Below, piece after piece: positions 61,101 through 64,000 of a stretch of 64,000 bases of DNA. This DNA is from Pocillopora verrucosa (taxonomy: Eukaryota > Cnidaria > Anthozoa > Scleractinia > Pocilloporidae): the NCBI RefSeq assembly GCF_036669915.1, contig NC_089316.1, positions 7,969,972-8,033,971 of the forward strand. The letters run 5' to 3'. The position numbers and the translations under genes are program-made. The notes beneath the pieces were generated by a model. The model searched no databases. It was not told the DNA's origin and saw only the letters and a program-made list of their open reading frames with translations. Numbering within the stretch: position 1 is the stretch's first letter; the number at the start of each line of letters is the position of its first letter.

Positions 61101-62853
61101 AAACGTCTCCAGATGTTGGGAAACCATTCGGAAAAAAAAAAAAAAAGGAAATTAATCGCCTCCAGCTCGTAATTACAAACTTATGTCATGTCCTCACAAC
61201 ATCCCGCGTGGGTTATCTCGACAGTAAACTGATAGAAAGAGCGATGAATAAAGGGGGTAAGGTTCTAAAGAAGCTGTGGTGCTGCGTCGGTGGGAGAGTA
61301 TAATAGGGTAATTAAGTATTATCAACAATTTTTTTACTGTGTATTGTACATTGACGAATGTAGCGAGGCCCATCCCTTTAAAATGAATAAATGCCATCCG
61401 AATGCACCTTGCACTAGTACCCAGGGCTCGTACAATTTCTCTTGCTATCCCACGCTTATTGGAGATGGTTTTGATTGTCAAGGCTAATTTGGTTTTTGAA
61501 GGCGATGAAATTTTTGTTTGGTTCCCACGTTGAATGTAGCATTAAATTTCTTAGAATTTACTTTCATCTGACATTCACATCGAGGAGGCATACTTTTACG
61601 CTCCCTTGAGCACAAGAACGAATCAACTTTTAATTATAGGGGGTAAGTTTCTAAAGAAACTGTAGTGCTGCGTCGGTGGGAGAGTATAGCAGGTAATTCA
61701 GTGTTACCAACCAAGTTGAAAGCGTAAATTGGCCACTGTAAAGAGTAAAAAAGCTAATCTACGTTTTCAACTCAGTTGTTAACACTAAATTACCAACTGA
61801 TTATGTTTTAAATGATTTCAAAACCTTACACAAACTTTAACATGATGCAGACACGATACTCTCCGTGGCAATTAAAAACTCTTTAATAATCTCTAACCTT
61901 CCAAGATTCTCTTATAATAAGAGCAGTTATGATCAATCAAACTTATTTGACTTATGCAAGCCAATTCGCGTTATGATTACAAATAATTGGATGATGCTAG
62001 TAAGCAGAGAGTTATTACACTCTCCTAGAAAATAATTGGGTACTAGCAAATACTTCTGGGCTGGCATCGTTGTGTGGGAGCTGAGGATCAAAACTGAGGA
62101 TGAAAAATGTCTTAAACGCATTTGGCAGCATCCAGTTGAGGTACAAACAACTCGGGCTTTGATGGACGATTAAAGCAAAAGGAAACGTAATTCCTTATGA
62201 TGCTATCATTTCATTTTAGTTCCTTTGTGCATCATCATTGGCTAACCCAAATTCTTCTAACCCGAATTCTTCAAAACCTGAGTGACGCTAAGAGAAAGAG
62301 CAGTTAAGCTACACTAAAATTTGGTCCATCGTTTTGTGGCAACTTACTCCCCGCGGAATTTTTTTTTTGAGAGGGGGGGGGGGGGGGTATCAGGAACAAG
62401 CCAGTTGTTTCAGATCCTTCTGGTTTAGAAGGTTATCTTTGTTACTACAACCTTTTTTTGTAATGTTTATTTCATTTACTAGCCGACCCATGTTATTATC
62501 ATCAAAACCTGAATGATGCCAGTAGAAAGAGCAGTTACTTAACACCCCAGTACCAAGAGGTGTGTGACGACCACCTTGTTGAGGGATGGTATCGTTTTGT
62601 GGGAGCTGCAGGAACAAAAATGCCAACAACGCGTGTGCCAGCATACAGATGTGGTACACAGTGGTCTGGCTGGTTGGATGCTGCTCATCCTACAGTGGAA
62701 GAAGGTGAAGTTCGAAGGACGGTCTGCTTTAGTGATCGCACTACTGGTTGCAAATACGCAACATATATTTTTGTAAAAAACTGTGGATCCAACTTCATCT
62801 ACAAACTTAAAAGCCCACCTGGTTGTCCCTCACGCTACTGTAGTACAGACTGA
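52128..62853 (+). CDS. G4: secreted PAN/fibrinogen-like/EGF8/D8C protein
   Basis: Model: join(52128..52455, 52576..52725, 52908..53030, 53319..53438, 54378..54497, 55902..56021, 56412..56531, 57058..57177, 58752..58871, 60448..60567, 62483..62853), 1812 nt, 603 residues, no stop, all junctions GT-AG and phase 1. Signal peptide (MQVKGMLWIFQNLRFLLFAS...), PAN-like domain (CQSYNYNQKYQICELNNRTK), module SCREI/YWLDP/YCNM, eight calcium-binding EGF domains (one of 41, seven of 40 residues), then D8C with eight cysteines ending SRYCSTD. The first two exons differ clearly from G2 and G3, while the last EGF and D8C are close to G3. Seven EGF exons are exactly 120 nt and arose by duplication of exon plus intron. 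Real transcripts may skip some of them. Confidence 0.85.
53930..54125 (+). repeat. Dispersed repeat in G4 intron, copy 1
   Basis: From CCTTTCACTCCTAAGATCTC to TTGGTCATTAAAGGAAGTTA. It recurs at 56628-56825 as part of the duplicated EGF-intron unit. The complementary ends (CACTCCTAA and TTAAAGGGAGTTA in the second copy) suggest an inverted-repeat element. Confidence 0.55.
54986..55116. repeat. Foldback repeat in G4 intron, best example
   Basis: Arms GGTAATTTAGTT...AAATTGGCCACCGTAAAGAG and CTCTTTACGGTGGCCAATTT...CACTAAATTACC are complementary over most of about 55 bp, separated by about 25 bp. Non-coding. Confidence 0.7.
55568..55704 (+). pseudogene. Truncated D8C exon relic in G4 (first)
   Basis: ATCAAAACCTGGGTGACGCT onward matches the D8C exon start, with frame-breaking changes (AGTTAAGCT), then poly-T/poly-G at about 55659-55690, then GCAGGAACTGTTTCAG. 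It stands before the EGF exon at 55902. Confidence 0.65.
56628..56825 (+). repeat. Dispersed repeat in G4 intron, copy 2
   Basis: Paralogue of 53930-54125 at the same place relative to the next EGF exon, so copied with the unit 53830-54600 / 56560-57280. Confidence 0.55.
57874..58004. repeat. Foldback repeat in G4 intron
   Basis: GGGTAATTTAGTATTATCAA...AATTGGCCACCGTAAAGAG and AACTCTTTACAGAGGCCAAT...ATCAACTCAGTTGATAAGG. Same family as 54986-55116, with a GCTCGAAACGTCAGC centre. Confidence 0.65.
58424..58548 (+). pseudogene. Truncated D8C exon relic in G4 (second)
   Basis: ATAATTATCAAAACCTGGGT onward matches the D8C exon to GGAGCAGCAGGAACAAG, including GACGACCTATCCCCCAAGGGATGG. The motif GGTATCG has become GGTACG, a 1-nt deletion. 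It precedes the EGF exon 58752, exactly as 14473-14609 precedes its counterpart in G2. Confidence 0.7.
59539..60435. mobile_element. 897-bp insertion with 17-bp target duplication
   Basis: ACGGTTTCTCAGATATT occurs at 59522-59538 and 60436-60452; G3 has it once (39188-39204) with matching sequence on both sides. The insert therefore landed across the splice acceptor and first bases of an EGF exon, duplicating 17 bp. The length fits target-primed retrotransposition, but no poly-A tail or known coding motif is seen. Confidence 0.8.
61348..61482 (+). pseudogene. Dead EGF exon in G4
   Basis: Counterpart of 40088-40222, with the same lost acceptor (TGT for CAG), the same GC donor and the same Cys-to-Phe change (YNFSC), but it still has the DEC cysteine that G3 lost. 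Skipped in the gene model. Confidence 0.85.
61692..61794. repeat. Foldback repeat fragment in G4 intron
   Basis: Counterpart of 40432-40534 in G3, nearly identical. Confidence 0.5.
62271..62398 (+). pseudogene. Truncated D8C exon relic in G4 (third)
   Basis: Counterpart of 41012-41138: TCAAAACCTGAGTGACGCTA, then a poly-T/poly-G tract (about 62359-62387), then CAGGAACAAG. It lies about 85 bp before the working D8C exon. Confidence 0.7.
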
Positions 62854-64000
62854 ATGTGAAGCAAATATGCTTCGTGTAGTAAGAGGACTAATAAATCGCT
62901 CCGTAGGTACATGTGTACAAGGTTTTTACATGCGACGTATTCAACTTTTCTTCTCTATCGTCAACATTATCAGTAGATTTTACCTTTGGCGGCAAACAAG
63001 TATTTATTTCATTAGAATGATAATTCTCATCGGATAGCCTTTGTCATTGAAGAGAGAATTGCCCAAAGGATCTTTAAAGTAATCTTCAAGTAAAATCTGC
63101 AAGACACAAACTCTCAAGCTTATGGTTTTTTAGCCTTTTATGTTTTTGTTCTTTTTCGTTTTTTTCATCCTTCAATTGCTGTAATTATAAATCATGATTA
63201 TTTTAGCGTAGGTCAGTGGAATACAAACAGGTGCTATCTTTCGTTATAGGCGTAGAAAAAAAAGTGATGATTCTCAAAATCCGATGTCCTTTGAAATTAC
63301 AAAAAGTTAACGTAATAATAGTGACTCAGTATTTTGAAACGTTGAACCAATTTCCAGACACACAGTCAGCAAATTCAATGGTTTAGCCTGCGTAACTGTG
63401 TGTTAAATGTGTCGGAATCGACCAGAATTCATTTGAAATTAATGGATCGCTTACATCTCACGCTTATTTTGAATCCAAGTTAAAGATCTTTACGCAATGG
63501 CTTCAAAGTGTCCCTATGCAGCTTATTTAACTAAGCGCACGGGCGCTTCATTCATTCCTGACGAAATTTGTTAAAATAATTTTATACAGGTAATCACGCG
63601 TTTCCAGTGTAATTGGGGATAAAACAGAACGAGAAAATTTTCAACGACTGACCAAACTGTATGAACCCGTAGGGCGAGTGCAACTTGCATGTGTAATATT
63701 AAGTTTAAAAGCTGCATGTAGCTTTTAAAAGTTGACCTGTTTTTACTATGGTTAATGTTTGCCTACAACATAAACACGCTAAAAGTAAGGTATTCAGAAC
63801 TGCAATGTGATAAAAAAAAAGTATTTAGAGTAGCTTAGGTAAACACAAGTTGTAAACAACTTTTTACACCGTTTAAGTACATCACCAAAAATATTTTACA
63901 GGAATGTTAGATTTGAAATCAAAATCACAGTTTCTCTCGGCGAAGTTTTCCTTTTATATAATGCAAACATATTCAAAGAATCCTATGAAAAATAGTAAGC
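62854..64000. other. Intergenic 3' flank of G4, runs off the window
   Basis: Paralogous to 41594-42500 and 3984-5040. No gene. A further carrier fragment would be expected to the right if the unit structure continues. Confidence 0.55.

Noticed and set aside
1..64000. tRNA, rRNA, CRISPR array or operon-like organisation
   Set aside because: None seen; spliced exons and dispersed repeats show an animal nuclear genome.

Overview
The window is nuclear DNA from an animal with intron-rich, AT-rich genes, most likely a stony coral (Scleractinia). Three things point there: spliced genes with small symmetrical EGF exons, a secreted PAN/EGF/D8C architecture like coral proteins usually named OIT3-like or uromodulin-like, and several short dispersed repeats that resemble ones I recall from coral genomes. 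The species assignment is inference; no database was searched.

The main content is a tandem array of four paralogous plus-strand genes for secreted proteins. G1 (92-3983) has its 5' end outside the window and a premature stop in its last exon. G2 (12942-15720) and G3 (37802-41593) each give an intact 358-residue model. G4 (52128-62853) gives an intact 603-residue model with eight EGF domains. The layout is signal peptide, PAN/apple-like domain, a 50-residue SCxEI/YWLDP/YCxM module resembling the start of a fibrinogen-like domain, calcium-binding EGF domains, and a C-terminal D8C domain with eight cysteines, with the stop directly after it. Every junction is phase 1, so exons can be added or lost without a frameshift.

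Between these genes, on the minus strand and convergent with them, lie five 5'-truncated or decayed copies of a mitochondrial carrier gene of SLC25A32 type (about 6.3-7.7, 9.1-9.4, 17.1-20.2, 26.3-26.4 and 43.7-47.1 kb). Gene, carrier fragment and upstream promoter region were therefore duplicated together. A DIRS-type tyrosine-recombinase retrotransposon (21.3-25.2 kb) lies directly after carrier copy A. Its gag and reverse transcriptase/RNase H frames are open and its recombinase frame is broken. The stretch 26.4-35.7 kb holds no convincing gene; it contains eroded copies of the promoter block, a 660-bp element with inverted ends and small tandem duplications.

The most interesting signals are: the second half of the D8C exon differs between G3 and G4 by 14 amino-acid replacements against two silent codons, while the first half is almost identical; an EGF exon present in G1 has lost both splice sites in G3 and G4; broken D8C exon pieces litter the introns; and two insertions can be dated against an empty site in a paralogue (a 236-bp inverted-repeat transposon and an 897-bp insert with a 17-bp target duplication at a splice acceptor). 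Together they describe a young, recombining family of secreted, possibly ligand-binding proteins.
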